A stretch of 64,000 bases of DNA. It comes from RHKX01 sp963743875. GTDB lineage: Bacteria > Actinomycetota > Thermoleophilia > Solirubrobacterales > 70-9. Location: the NCBI GenBank assembly GCA_963743875.1, contig CAVURM010000001.1, forward strand, positions 310,001 to 374,000, written 5' to 3'. The translations under genes were made by a program, and so were the position numbers. The stretch's first letter is position 1; each line of letters begins with the position of its first letter. This document shows positions 17,350-27,267 of this stretch, piece after piece. The notes beneath the pieces are model-generated. The model had not been told where the DNA came from and did not search any database. It saw only the letters and a list, made by a program, of their open reading frames with translations.

Positions 17350-17459
17350 CCGCCTCGGTCGATACGGACCGGCTTCTCGATTCGATCGGGGGGCTTGCGC
17401 AGCGGGCTTCGCTGGGTGCGGAGCGGCGCCTCGTCAGTGCCACCGTTGAGATCGACCCG

Positions 17460-18755
17460 GTGGATCCCTGCGCGGTCGCATTCGCGTCCAGACGGGCCGA
17501 CGATCGCTGGTTCTGCTGGGAGGAACCCGATCGCGACAACTTCGCAATCGGGAGCCTCGGTAGTGCTCTCGACCTGGTCTCGCGCGGGCCCGAGCGGTTC
17601 GCCGACCTGCGCGGGGACACTGCGGCGCTGATCCGAAAGCGCCTCGCGTCGGAGCCCTCGGACCTACCGCCGGGCGCAGGCCCTGTCTGGGTCGGCGGCA
17701 TGGCCTTCTCAGAGCAGTCGCCGGCCGGGGGCGTCTGGTCGTCTCTGCCGCCGGCCCTGCTGACGATGCCCGAGGTTCTGATCGTCCGCTCGGACGGCAG
17801 ACACCTGATGACCGTGTGCGCGATCGTCGGTCCGGGAACCGCTCCCGGGGCGTTGCGCGATGCACTGCGCACGCGGCTTGCCTCCCTGCGCGAGTATCCG
17901 CTGCCGCCGCTCGATCCCGCCCCCGAAGGGCCGATCGAGGTCTCGTCCGCCCGACCGCCGGCGAACTACGAGGACGCCGTCGCCGAGGCCGTGCGATCGA
18001 TCCGCAGCGGCCGCGTGGACAAGGTCGTACTCGCCCGCGAGGTCCGGGTGACGGTCCCCTCGGCCCACTCTCCCGCGTCGCTGTTCGGTGCTCTGCGCGA
18101 GGCGTTCGGCACCTGTTTCTGCTTCTGCGTCGGGACGCCCGAAGCAGCGTTCATCGGGGCCAGCCCCGAATTGCTCGTCAGGCGCAGCGGTGCCGTCGCG
18201 GCCACCGTCGCTCTCGCGGGCTCAGCTCGCCGGAGCGCGGACCCCGCCGTCGACGATCACCTCGGTGAGCAGCTCCTCCACAGCGCCAAGGATCGGTCCG
18301 AGCACTCGATCGTCGCGAGGCGCATCGGGCGACGCCTGGCGCCGATCTCGGTCTGGGTCGAGAGTGCGCCCGAGCCGATCGTGATCAAGGTGGCGAATAT
18401 CCAGCATCTGGCAACGCCGATCCACGCGCAATTGGCGGATTCTCATTCCGTGCTCGAGTTGGCGGCTTTGCTGCACCCGACCCCGGCGGTTGGGGCGGAG
18501 CCGCGCGGGGAGGACGGTGAGCGATTGATCGCCGAGCTCGAGGATCTCGATCGCGGCTGGTATGCGGGTCCGGTCGGGTGGATGGACGCAGTTGACGACG
18601 GTGAGTTCTGCGTCGCCCTGCGCTCAGCTCTGCTGCGGGATCGAACCGCTCATCTCTACGCCGGCGCCGGGATTGTTGCCGACTCCGATCCCGCGTCGGA
18701 GCTGGCGGAGACCGAGATCAAACTCGACGCCCTACTGCCGCTGCTGGCTGGCTGA
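17460..18755 (+). CDS. menF: Isochorismate synthase
   Basis: Chorismate to isochorismate, first step of menaquinone synthesis. The chorismate-binding fold is clear: the general-base Lys in GRVDKVVLAREV, FIGASPELLVRR, HPTPAVGAEPRGED, and the Mg-binding end YAGAGIVADSDPASELAETEIKLDALL. Length is 431 residues from the only upstream GTG (17460), but the same frame remains open and protein-like back to 17316 (for instance LVSATVEIDPVDP), so the real start may be the CTG at 17346 overlapping the ilvN stop. Salicylate or anthranilate synthase alternatives are unlikely given the men neighbours. Confidence 0.88.
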   Translation: MDPCAVAFASRRADDRWFCWEEPDRDNFAIGSLGSALDLVSRGPERFADLRGDTAALIRKRLASEPSDLPPGAGPVWVGGMAFSEQSPAGGVWSSLPPALLTMPEVLIVRSDGRHLMTVCAIVGPGTAPGALRDALRTRLASLREYPLPPLDPAPEGPIEVSSARPPANYEDAVAEAVRSIRSGRVDKVVLAREVRVTVPSAHSPASLFGALREAFGTCFCFCVGTPEAAFIGASPELLVRRSGAVAATVALAGSARRSADPAVDDHLGEQLLHSAKDRSEHSIVARRIGRRLAPISVWVESAPEPIVIKVANIQHLATPIHAQLADSHSVLELAALLHPTPAVGAEPRGEDGERLIAELEDLDRGWYAGPVGWMDAVDDGEFCVALRSALLRDRTAHLYAGAGIVADSDPASELAETEIKLDALLPLLAG

Positions 18756-18760
18756 GCCTC

Positions 18761-18766
18761 TACGAT
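18761..18766 (+). promoter_or_regulatory. -10 element, leaderless arrangement
   Basis: TACGAT ends 7 nt before the ATG at 18774 of the secreted protein gene, just after the menF stop codon. Confidence 0.4.
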
Positions 18767-18773
18767 CGCGCTG

Positions 18774-20099
18774 ATGCGCGGCGGCTTACTGATCGGGAGG
18801 GGTGGGGCGTCGGCTCGCGGCCTTGCGACCCTGGCGGCGACGACGGCTTTCGGGCTGGTCTCGGTCGCAGCCGCGGATGCAGGCATCTGGTACGCCGAAC
18901 CGGACGGCGACGGGGTCGATCCCTGTCTGGCGGCCGACCCCTGCGCGATCGAGGACGCCCTGGGCAATGCCCCCCCGGGAAGCAAGATCGCCGCCCTCGC
19001 AGGCACCTACGTCGCCGGGGCAGCCGGCCTGGACGTCGAGGGTGGGAGGACCCTTCAGGGACCCTGGAGCGGTCCCCCGGCCGTGGTGGTCGGGGACGGA
19101 ACTGCCGGCCCGGCGGTCAGCGCGAGGGGGGTCGGCACGCGGGTCACCGACCTCTCGATCGGGCAATCAGGCTCTGGTGTCGGAATCGAGATCGGCGCCG
19201 GGGCGCTCGGCGACCGGCTCAAGGCGACCACCTCCGGGTCCGTTGCCGCGTGCACACCCGTCATCGGCGGCCTGCTCAGGGATTCCGTCTGCGCGGCTTA
19301 CGGCGGCGGCGGCAACGGCCTGCTGATCGATGAGGACACTGCCGTTTCCGGCGCGGCCGAGATCACGAACGTGACCGTGGTCAGCGGCGGCAACGGCTCG
19401 ACATCGGGTCCGTTGCTGGTTCGGGCATCCGGTGGAGCGGAGATCGACGTCACGGCGACCAACGTCATCGCCCACTCGCTGGGAGCCGCCCCCGAGGTCG
19501 CAGTCGGAGCGTTGATAGGCGGATCGAGCGCCGACGTCGACCTGGCGAACTCCAACTACGACACTCCGGCGATCGTCGGAGCGGACGCAACGGTTACGCC
19601 CGCAGGGACCAACGGCAACCAGACCGCTGAGCCGGCCTTCACAGATCTGGAGGCGGGAGATCTCTCCGAGGCTCCCGACTCTCCGACCATCGACGCTGGG
19701 ACCGCGGGCGTGGCGTCCCTCGGACTGCTCGATCTCTCCAGGAACGCGCGAATCGGCGGCCCCGAGCCCGATATCGGCGCTTTCGAGTACGTCCCGCCGC
19801 CTGACAGCAGAGCCCCTAACGTCGCCATCGTCAGCGCACCGAAGGGGAAGTTGAAGACCAGGGGGCGGTTCGTCGACGTCACCTTCGAGCTCGCCTCCGA
19901 CGAGGAGGACGTGGTCTTCGAATGCCGGATCGATCGGCTTCCCGTGGAGCAATGCACCTCGCCGGTGTCCTACAGGCTGAAGGCGACCAAGGGGGTCGGT
20001 ACGACCTACCTGCTCACGGTTCGTGCGACCGATGCCGCCGGCAACCGAAGCGGCAAGGCGATCCGCCAGGTTCAGGTCATTCGCAAGCCCAAGGACTGA
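18774..20099 (+). CDS. Secreted parallel-beta-helix-like protein, unknown function
   Basis: A 441-residue exported protein. Residues 1-38 look like a signal peptide (Arg-rich start, LATLAATTAFGLVSVAAADA). Residues about 45-330 are Gly/Ala/Val-rich with repeated turns, as in right-handed beta-helix proteins (DPCLAADPCAIEDAL, GTYVAG, DLSRNARIGGPEPDIGAFE). The last 100 residues look like an Ig-type domain (FECRIDRLPVEQCTSPVSYRL ... VRATDAAGNRSG). Two of the four Cys pairs sit near the N-terminus. It lies between menF and convergent menD but has no evident link to quinone synthesis. Surface or cell-envelope location is inferred. Confidence 0.75.
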   Translation: MRGGLLIGRGGASARGLATLAATTAFGLVSVAAADAGIWYAEPDGDGVDPCLAADPCAIEDALGNAPPGSKIAALAGTYVAGAAGLDVEGGRTLQGPWSGPPAVVVGDGTAGPAVSARGVGTRVTDLSIGQSGSGVGIEIGAGALGDRLKATTSGSVAACTPVIGGLLRDSVCAAYGGGGNGLLIDEDTAVSGAAEITNVTVVSGGNGSTSGPLLVRASGGAEIDVTATNVIAHSLGAAPEVAVGALIGGSSADVDLANSNYDTPAIVGADATVTPAGTNGNQTAEPAFTDLEAGDLSEAPDSPTIDAGTAGVASLGLLDLSRNARIGGPEPDIGAFEYVPPPDSRAPNVAIVSAPKGKLKTRGRFVDVTFELASDEEDVVFECRIDRLPVEQCTSPVSYRLKATKGVGTTYLLTVRATDAAGNRSGKAIRQVQVIRKPKD

Positions 20100-20109
20100 A
20101 CACCGAGGT

Positions 20110-21849
20110 TCACGAGCCAAGCGCGGTTTCGACCGCCTCGGCGATGAGTCGATGCAGCTCGACGTTGCCGGAACGGTCCACCCGCACGTGGGCGAGGACC
20201 CTGTCGTGCTCGGCCACGGCGAGGAGGTCCTCCGCGGTCTCGACCCTGAGATAGGGGATGTCGAACATTCCGGCCGCCCGTTCGAAATCCAGGGCTGTAG
20301 GCGTTGTGAAGAGGGTCGAGAATCGGGCGGCCTCGACCTGGCCGGCCTGAGGAAGGAAGTCGAAGATCCCGCCCCCGCCGTTGTCGATCACGACGATCCG
20401 CAGGGGCGAGTCGAAGGTTGCCGTCGCCGCCAGCGCGCCGAGGTCGTAGGCCAGGGCCAGGTCGCCGAGCACGATCCAGGTTGGCTCGTCGGTCGCGAGG
20501 GCGATGCCCGATCCGCTGGCGATCAGGCCGTCGATTCCGTTCGCACCGCGATTGGCATGGAAGGTCGCCTGAGCATCGCCGCCACGAAGGAAGGCCTCGG
20601 CATCGCGGATCGGCATGCTCGAGGCCAACAACACCCGATCTCCGGTGGCGTAGGCGCTGCCCAGCAGCCGCTGGATGAGGGGCTCGTTGAGACCCTCATC
20701 CCCGGCGCCGAGCGCCTCGTCGATGGCCGTCTGGGCCGACTGCTCGGCCTCGACCCAGCGCTGTCGCCACCCATGATCGCTCTCGGCGATGCGGGAGCAA
20801 ACCCCCGTGAGCACCGAGCTGGCGTCGGCCCGGACGAATGCCCCCGCGCGCCTGGTGGGCTCGTTCCACCTGCCGGGGGGGTCGACAACGATCTGATCGA
20901 TCCCCGAATCGGCGAGCCAGGCGCGGAGGGGCTTGCTCGTCGGCATGTCGCCGAAGCGGAGCACGAGGTCGGGAGCGAGCCACTCGGGCCGTGAGCGGGA
21001 GATCAGGTCGTAGGAGGCGATGACTCCGGCGCGGTCGTGAGCGCCGAAGCGCAACTGGGAGGTCGGTTCGGCAAGGATCGGGAACCCGCACGTCTCGCTG
21101 AGTTCGGCGAGGGATGCCGTGATCCGGTCGTCGGGGAGACGGCCCGCGACGATCACCCCCCGTTCAGCCGTCTCCACCGCTTGCGAGAGCGCGTCGAGCA
21201 GATCCCCTCCGGGTTCGCGCCCTGCGATCGAAACCGTCAGCGGCCGTCCGCCCGAGCGACCCTCGATGGCGAGCGGATCCGACGCGCTCAAGTCTCCGGG
21301 TGAGGGTTCTGGGCCGAGTGGATCCCGCCACGCGAGGTTCAGGTGCACCGGGCCTCGCTCCGATATCGCCTCGCCGAATGCACGGCAGGCCACCGAGCGC
21401 AGGTGCAGGAGCCCAACGTCGTCCGCCTCGTGGGTGCCGACCTCGCAAAACCACCGGACCGCGCTGCCGTAGAGGCCGATCTGGTCGATGGTCTGCCCGG
21501 CACCGATGCCACGGAGTTCGGGGGGACGGTCGGAGGTCAGCACGATGATGGGCACACCGGCCTGATCAGCCTCGACGACCGCCGGGTGGAGGTTGGCCGC
21601 CGCGGATCCGCTCGTGCAGGCGACGACCGTCGGGGAGCCGGTGGCCAGTGCCGCGCCAAGCGCCGCGAATCCGGATACCCGTTCGTCGAGGATCACGGTC
21701 AGGTCGACCGAGGCCTCGCGGTCGAGCGCGAGGGCGATCGGGGTCGAGCGGGAACCGGGGGAGAGGAATGCCCGGCGCACCCCGCAGCGGGCAAGCTCGT
21801 CGACGAGCGCCGATGCGAGGGCAGTGTTCCTGTTGGTGGTGTCGATCAT
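20110..21849 (-). CDS. menD: SEPHCHC synthase MenD
   Basis: A 579-residue ThDP enzyme joining 2-oxoglutarate to isochorismate. NTALASALVDELARCGVRRAFLSPGSRSTPIALAL is the standard N-terminus, with SGSAAANLHPAVVEA, and the ThDP-Mg motif LGDLALAYDLGAL as in other MenD proteins. ATG 21849 overlaps the menC stop by 4 bp; the open frame extends 119 codons further upstream but only as Arg/Gly-rich out-of-frame menC sequence. It is the last gene of menB-menA-menC-menD. Confidence 0.95.
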   Translation of the reverse strand: MIDTTNRNTALASALVDELARCGVRRAFLSPGSRSTPIALALDREASVDLTVILDERVSGFAALGAALATGSPTVVACTSGSAAANLHPAVVEADQAGVPIIVLTSDRPPELRGIGAGQTIDQIGLYGSAVRWFCEVGTHEADDVGLLHLRSVACRAFGEAISERGPVHLNLAWRDPLGPEPSPGDLSASDPLAIEGRSGGRPLTVSIAGREPGGDLLDALSQAVETAERGVIVAGRLPDDRITASLAELSETCGFPILAEPTSQLRFGAHDRAGVIASYDLISRSRPEWLAPDLVLRFGDMPTSKPLRAWLADSGIDQIVVDPPGRWNEPTRRAGAFVRADASSVLTGVCSRIAESDHGWRQRWVEAEQSAQTAIDEALGAGDEGLNEPLIQRLLGSAYATGDRVLLASSMPIRDAEAFLRGGDAQATFHANRGANGIDGLIASGSGIALATDEPTWIVLGDLALAYDLGALAATATFDSPLRIVVIDNGGGGIFDFLPQAGQVEAARFSTLFTTPTALDFERAAGMFDIPYLRVETAEDLLAVAEHDRVLAHVRVDRSGNVELHRLIAEAVETALGS

Positions 21850-22946
21850 CTGAGCCGCAGGCGTTCGATCGCGTCCTCGTCGACGTCGACCCCGAGCCCG
21901 GGGTCGTCCCCGAGCTCGATGCCGGGGCCGAGCAGTGAGCGGTCGTCGGCGACATTGTCCGTGAAGAGCCCGGATGTGGCGAGCCCGTGTGCGAGTCCGG
22001 TCGCGAACTCCCGCGGCGGGAGGGCCTGGGCCGCGTGGGCTCCCGCGGCGATCCCGAGGACGCTGTCCAGGGCGCTCGAGAGATAGCTCGGAACGGTCGC
22101 CGCGATCGCCAGCGCCGCGTGGACGCCGCCGACCTTCGCCAGCTTCAGCGTTGCCGCATCCACCGCCCGAATCTCGCTCGCGTGCCGTGCCTGCTCGAGG
22201 TTGCACACGCTCTCGTCAGCGACGATCGGCACGCTTGTTCGGGCCCGAACCAGCGCCAGCTCCTCGATCGTCGGGCAGGGCTGCTCCGCCAGCTCGATTC
22301 CGAGCGGCTCGAGTCGGTCGAGCTGCCCGACGGCCTCCGTCGGACCCCAGGCTCCGTTGGCGTCGATCCGCAGCTTGACGTCCGGACCACAGGCATTGCG
22401 GACCGCCTCCATCCGGTCCTGGTCGGCGCCGCTACCGACCTTCACCTTCAGGGTCCCGAACCCGGCGCGCGCCATTTCCCCTGCGAGTTCCGCCGCAATC
22501 TCGGGGGGATCTGCGCCCAGGGTGCCGTTGCAGGTCACGGGGCCACTGGATCCGGCTCCGAGGAGGCTCCAGACGGGTCGGCTCGCCAGCTTTCCGACCA
22601 GATCGAGGAGAGCGATGTCGAGGGCGCTCAGAGCCCCTGGGCCTGCTCCTGCCACCCGACAGCGCCCGATCGCGGCGACGATCGAGCCCAGTGGATTCTC
22701 GGCGATTTGCAGCCCCACGAGCGCCGGGGCGCAGATCTGATCCAGATCCGCGCGGACCGCGGCGAGTCCGGGGCCGCCGCGGAGGCTCAGCGGCACGGCG
22801 TCGCCGTACCCGGTCGCGCCGTCGTCGTCACGGATCCGGACGATCAGCATCTCGCGCCGATCAAGGGCGCCCGCCGCCGTCAGGTACCGGCGTCGGAACG
22901 GGAGCCCGACCGGGACGGTCTCCAGCGATGCAATTCGCGTGGGCAC
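21846..22946 (-). CDS. menC: o-Succinylbenzoate synthase
   Basis: A 366-residue enolase-superfamily enzyme dehydrating SHCHC to o-succinylbenzoate. The acid/base and metal residues can be followed: TLKVKVG (KxK), LRIDANGAW (Asp), IELAEQP (Glu), VADES (Asp) and ATLKLAKVGG (second Lys). Some homologues also racemise N-acylamino acids; the men context supports OSBS. Start ATG 22946; 13 bp separate it from menA and its end overlaps menD. Confidence 0.93.
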   Translation of the reverse strand: MPTRIASLETVPVGLPFRRRYLTAAGALDRREMLIVRIRDDDGATGYGDAVPLSLRGGPGLAAVRADLDQICAPALVGLQIAENPLGSIVAAIGRCRVAGAGPGALSALDIALLDLVGKLASRPVWSLLGAGSSGPVTCNGTLGADPPEIAAELAGEMARAGFGTLKVKVGSGADQDRMEAVRNACGPDVKLRIDANGAWGPTEAVGQLDRLEPLGIELAEQPCPTIEELALVRARTSVPIVADESVCNLEQARHASEIRAVDAATLKLAKVGGVHAALAIAATVPSYLSSALDSVLGIAAGAHAAQALPPREFATGLAHGLATSGLFTDNVADDRSLLGPGIELGDDPGLGVDVDEDAIERLRLR

Positions 22947-22959
22947 CGCCGATCGCCGC

Positions 22960-23853
22960 TCAGATCAGCAGGCCGACCGAGACCAGGAGCGCGTAGGCGC
23001 CGAGCAGGGCTCCCGTTCCGGCGAGGGCGCCGTTGAGCGCCGGTCCGTCGGTCCGTTCCCGCACCGCCCGCACCGGTTTCACCGCCAGGGGAATGGTGAG
23101 CATCCCGAGCAATCCCCATGCCGAACCGCCGCCGCCGGCCAGTGCGATCGGCAGGATTGCGTAGGAGGCGACGATCATCGCGACGTAGAGTTCACGGCTG
23201 CGCTCGCGGCCGATCCGCACCGCGAGGGTGCGCTTGCCCGCTCGCCGGTCGGTATCGATGTCGCGGACGTTGTTGACGACCAGGATTGCCGCCGAGAGCA
23301 GGCCGATCGGGATCGAGAGCAGCACCGGCAGGGCGCGGAGGTCCTCCAGTTGCACGTAGTAGGAGCCGTTGACGGCAACGAGGCCGAAGAAGACGAAGAC
23401 GAAGACCTCACCGAGCCCCTCGTATCCGTACGGCTTCGGCCCACCCGTGTAGAGCACGCCGGCGAGGATCGACAGAGCGCCGATCGCGATGATCTCGGGG
23501 CCGACCTGCGCCACCAGGTAGAGCCCGGCCACGGCGGAGACCCCGAACGCGATCCAGGTCGCGTAAAGGACCCGCTTGGGGGCGACGAGCCCGGCGGCGG
23601 TCACCCGGACGGGACCGAGGCGGTCGACGGTGTCGGCCCCGCGCTTGGCGTCGGAGTAGTCGTTGGCGAGGTTCGTGCCGATCTGGATGAAGATCGCGCC
23701 GATCATTGCGGCCACGAAGCGGCCCCAGTGGAAGTCGTCGGCACCGTCGTGGAATGCGGCCCAGGCAGCCGCGCTGCCGACGAGCACGGGCGCCAGCGCT
23801 GCGGGAAGGGTCCGCGGGCGCGCGGCCATCGCCCAGGTGCGCAATCCGTTCAC
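22960..23853 (-). CDS. menA: 1,4-Dihydroxy-2-naphthoate polyprenyltransferase
   Basis: A 297-residue UbiA-family integral membrane enzyme attaching the polyprenyl tail to DHNA to give demethylmenaquinone. The two Asp-rich prenyl-diphosphate motifs are NLANDYSDAKRGAD (near residue 65) and VNNVRDIDTDRRAGKRTLAVRIG (near 200). About eight or nine hydrophobic segments. It sits between menB (18 bp upstream) and menC (13 bp downstream). Confidence 0.95.
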   Translation of the reverse strand: MNGLRTWAMAARPRTLPAALAPVLVGSAAAWAAFHDGADDFHWGRFVAAMIGAIFIQIGTNLANDYSDAKRGADTVDRLGPVRVTAAGLVAPKRVLYATWIAFGVSAVAGLYLVAQVGPEIIAIGALSILAGVLYTGGPKPYGYEGLGEVFVFVFFGLVAVNGSYYVQLEDLRALPVLLSIPIGLLSAAILVVNNVRDIDTDRRAGKRTLAVRIGRERSRELYVAMIVASYAILPIALAGGGGSAWGLLGMLTIPLAVKPVRAVRERTDGPALNGALAGTGALLGAYALLVSVGLLI

Positions 23854-23871
23854 GGGGTCACCTGCCGAACT

Positions 23872-24750
23872 TCAGGGTCGCTTCGGGAACTTCGAGAAGT
23901 CCGGAGGCCGGTGCTCCTGGTAGGCGTTGCGGCCCTCCTGGCCCTCCTCGCTCATGTAGAAGAGCAGCGTCGCGTCGTGAGAGAGCTGCTGAAGGCCGGT
24001 CAACCCGTCCTCAGCGGCGTTGAAGCTCGATTTGAGCAGCCGCAGCGACAGGGGGGAGAGATAGTTCATCTCCCGGCACCAGGCAACGGTCTCGCGCTCC
24101 AGGTCGGCCGTCGGAACCACCGTGTTGACCAGGCCCATGGCGAGTGCCTCCTCGGCGTCGTAGAGGCGACAGAGCAGCCAGATCTCCTTGGCCCGCTTGG
24201 CGCCGATCTGGCGGGCCAGCAGACCGGCCCCGAAACCGCCGTCGAAGCTTCCCACCCGTGGGCCGGTCTGGCCGAACTTGGCGTTGTCGGCGGCGATGGT
24301 CAGGTCGCAGACCAGATGCAGGATGTGACCACCGCCAACGGCATATCCAGCGACGGCGGCGACGATCGGCTTTGGCGTTCGCCTGATCTGGACGTGGAGG
24401 TCGCCGACGTCGAGTCGGCCGACCCCCTGGCTTGCGACCTCATCGGAGCCGATGTAGCCGTCGTCGCCGCGGATCTTCTGATCGCCGCCGGAGCAGAAGG
24501 CCTGATCACCGGCGCCGGTCAGGATGATCGAGCCGACGTCGAGATCGTCGCGGGCCCTGGTGAAGGCGTCGCGAAGCTCGGCCAACGTCGGAGGCCGGAA
24601 CGCGTTCCGGCGCTCCGGCCGGTTGATGGTGATCTTCGCGATCCCATCGGCCTTCTCGTAGAGGATGTCCTCGTACTCGCCGGCGCTCTCCCAGCTGATC
24701 GGGGCGTAGAGGGCCTCTTCGGGCGGGGCATCCTTGTGGCGTTCGGGCAT
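23872..24750 (-). CDS. menB: 1,4-Dihydroxy-2-naphthoyl-CoA synthase
   Basis: A 292-residue crotonase-fold enzyme closing the second naphthoquinone ring from o-succinylbenzoyl-CoA. ITINRPERRNAFRPPT, FCSGGDQKIRG, the oxyanion-hole region VAGYAVGGGHILHLVCDLTIA and KFGQTGPRVGSFDGGFG are MenB-specific, as is the C-terminal HRPPDFSKFPK. The start is ATG 24750; the open frame continues upstream antisense to menE but without homology. First gene of the minus-strand men operon, 90 bp from divergent menE. Confidence 0.96.
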   Translation of the reverse strand: MPERHKDAPPEEALYAPISWESAGEYEDILYEKADGIAKITINRPERRNAFRPPTLAELRDAFTRARDDLDVGSIILTGAGDQAFCSGGDQKIRGDDGYIGSDEVASQGVGRLDVGDLHVQIRRTPKPIVAAVAGYAVGGGHILHLVCDLTIAADNAKFGQTGPRVGSFDGGFGAGLLARQIGAKRAKEIWLLCRLYDAEEALAMGLVNTVVPTADLERETVAWCREMNYLSPLSLRLLKSSFNAAEDGLTGLQQLSHDATLLFYMSEEGQEGRNAYQEHRPPDFSKFPKRP

Positions 24751-24840
24751 CGTCTCGCAGTCTTCGGAGGGCACCGGGCGGACCCGGCGTAACAATGTCG
24801 GCAACGATAACCAGCCGGCGATCGCGGCCGGCCTCTCCCG

Positions 24841-26166
24841 ATGCAGAACACACCCACCGACTGGCTCGATCACAGCGCCCGTACCCATCCGGATACGATC
24901 GCCCTGATCGACGACACCGAGCGGCTCACCTACGCGGCGCTGAGGGCGGAGGCCGGAGCCATCGCCGCCGCGCTGGTTGATTCGGGGGTCGGGATCGGCG
25001 ACGCCGTCGCCGTCGACCTGCGAGCCGGAGTCCCCCACGCCGTCGCCCTGCACGGCGCGATCCTGGCCGGCGCGATCGTCCAGTCGATGCCGCCGGCGGG
25101 CCGCGCTGGGATCGATGTCGCGCCCGACTCGGCGTTCGTCGACGCGGACTGGGTCGCCGAGGCACGAGCGCGGGCGGGAGTATTGACGGCGGCTCGCAGG
25201 CGCCCTGCAGAGCCCCTGACCCGGGTCTTGAGCAGCGGCACATCCGGCGAGCCGAAACCGATCGAGCTGACCGTCGCCAACCATCTCTGGAGCGCCCTGG
25301 GCAGTGCCCTGAACCTTGGCGTCGAGCGCGTGGATCGCTGGCTCTGCTGCCTCCCTCTCAATCACGTCGGTGGGTTGACGATCCTGTTGCGCTCGACGAT
25401 CTACGGGACCGGGGCAGTTGTCCACGACGGCTTTCAGGTCGATCGGGTCGCCGCGGCGCTGGCCGACGACGAGGTCAGCGTCGCCTCCCTGGTCCCGACC
25501 CAGCTCGTTCGGCTGCTCGACGCCGGCGTTCCACTCCACCGACCGCGGTTGTTGCTGCTCGGCGGGGGACCAGTTGCGCCCGACGTGCTCGCCGAAGCGC
25601 TCGACCGAGGAGCGACCGTGGTTCAGACCTACGGGTTGACCGAGGCCTGCTCCCAGGTCTGCACGCTGGCTCCGCACGAAGCGGGCGAGCGAACCGGATC
25701 CGCCGGCCGTCCGTTGCCGGGGATCGAGGTCAGAATCGAGGACGAGGAGATTCTCGTGCGCGGTCCGACCGTTGCCCCCGGTGCCCTGGCCGGCGACGGC
25801 TGGCTGCACACGGGGGATCTCGGCAGGCTGGACGGAGAGGGCTACCTGTGGGTCGAGGGTCGGCGAGGGGACCTGATCGTCAGCGGCGGCGAGAACGTCA
25901 GGCCGCAGCGGGTCGAGGGGGCGCTTCGAACCCACCCCGGGGTCGTGGACGTCGCAGTGGCCGGTCGGGAGGACAGGGAGTGGGGCCAGGCCGTGATTGC
26001 GTTCGTGGTCAGCGCGACCGGTCAACGCCTCGGGGAGGGAGAGTTGATCGACCACGTCCGGGCGAGGCTCGCCCCCCACGAGGTCCCGAAGCGGGTTGAG
26101 TTCGTCGACGAACTCCCGCGGACCGGCTCTGGCAAGCTCCTGAGGCGGAAGCTGACCCAGGGTTAG
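24841..26166 (+). CDS. menE: o-Succinylbenzoate-CoA ligase
   Basis: A 441-residue ANL-superfamily adenylating enzyme activating o-succinylbenzoate with ATP and CoA. The P-loop-like SSGTSGEPKPIELT, the A5 motif YGLTEACSQV, TGDLGRLDGEGYLWVEGRRGDLIVSGGENV and the C-terminal catalytic Lys region RTGSGKLLRRKL are in order. The product feeds MenB. Divergent from menB; the short shared region probably holds both promoters. The family is broad, so the specific substrate rests mainly on the men context. Confidence 0.9.
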   Translation: MQNTPTDWLDHSARTHPDTIALIDDTERLTYAALRAEAGAIAAALVDSGVGIGDAVAVDLRAGVPHAVALHGAILAGAIVQSMPPAGRAGIDVAPDSAFVDADWVAEARARAGVLTAARRRPAEPLTRVLSSGTSGEPKPIELTVANHLWSALGSALNLGVERVDRWLCCLPLNHVGGLTILLRSTIYGTGAVVHDGFQVDRVAAALADDEVSVASLVPTQLVRLLDAGVPLHRPRLLLLGGGPVAPDVLAEALDRGATVVQTYGLTEACSQVCTLAPHEAGERTGSAGRPLPGIEVRIEDEEILVRGPTVAPGALAGDGWLHTGDLGRLDGEGYLWVEGRRGDLIVSGGENVRPQRVEGALRTHPGVVDVAVAGREDREWGQAVIAFVVSATGQRLGEGELIDHVRARLAPHEVPKRVEFVDELPRTGSGKLLRRKLTQG

Positions 26167-26257
26167 GCGCAGGCGACCTGTAGGCTGCCGCGCCGAACTG
26201 AAACCGCCGCAAGAACGCATCCATTGCGGAGAAAACGCGATTGAACGGAAGGGCTAG

Positions 26258-27260
<1,003 letters not shown>

Positions 27261-27267
27261 ATCCCTC

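Noticed and set aside
22939..24792. 617-codon plus-strand frame over menA/menB
   Set aside because: Antisense shadow: charged, low-complexity translation, while the minus strand encodes clear MenA and MenB motifs.
24751..26220. Upstream extension of menB to 782 residues
   Set aside because: The extra residues are antisense to menE; crotonase homology begins at the ATG at 24750.
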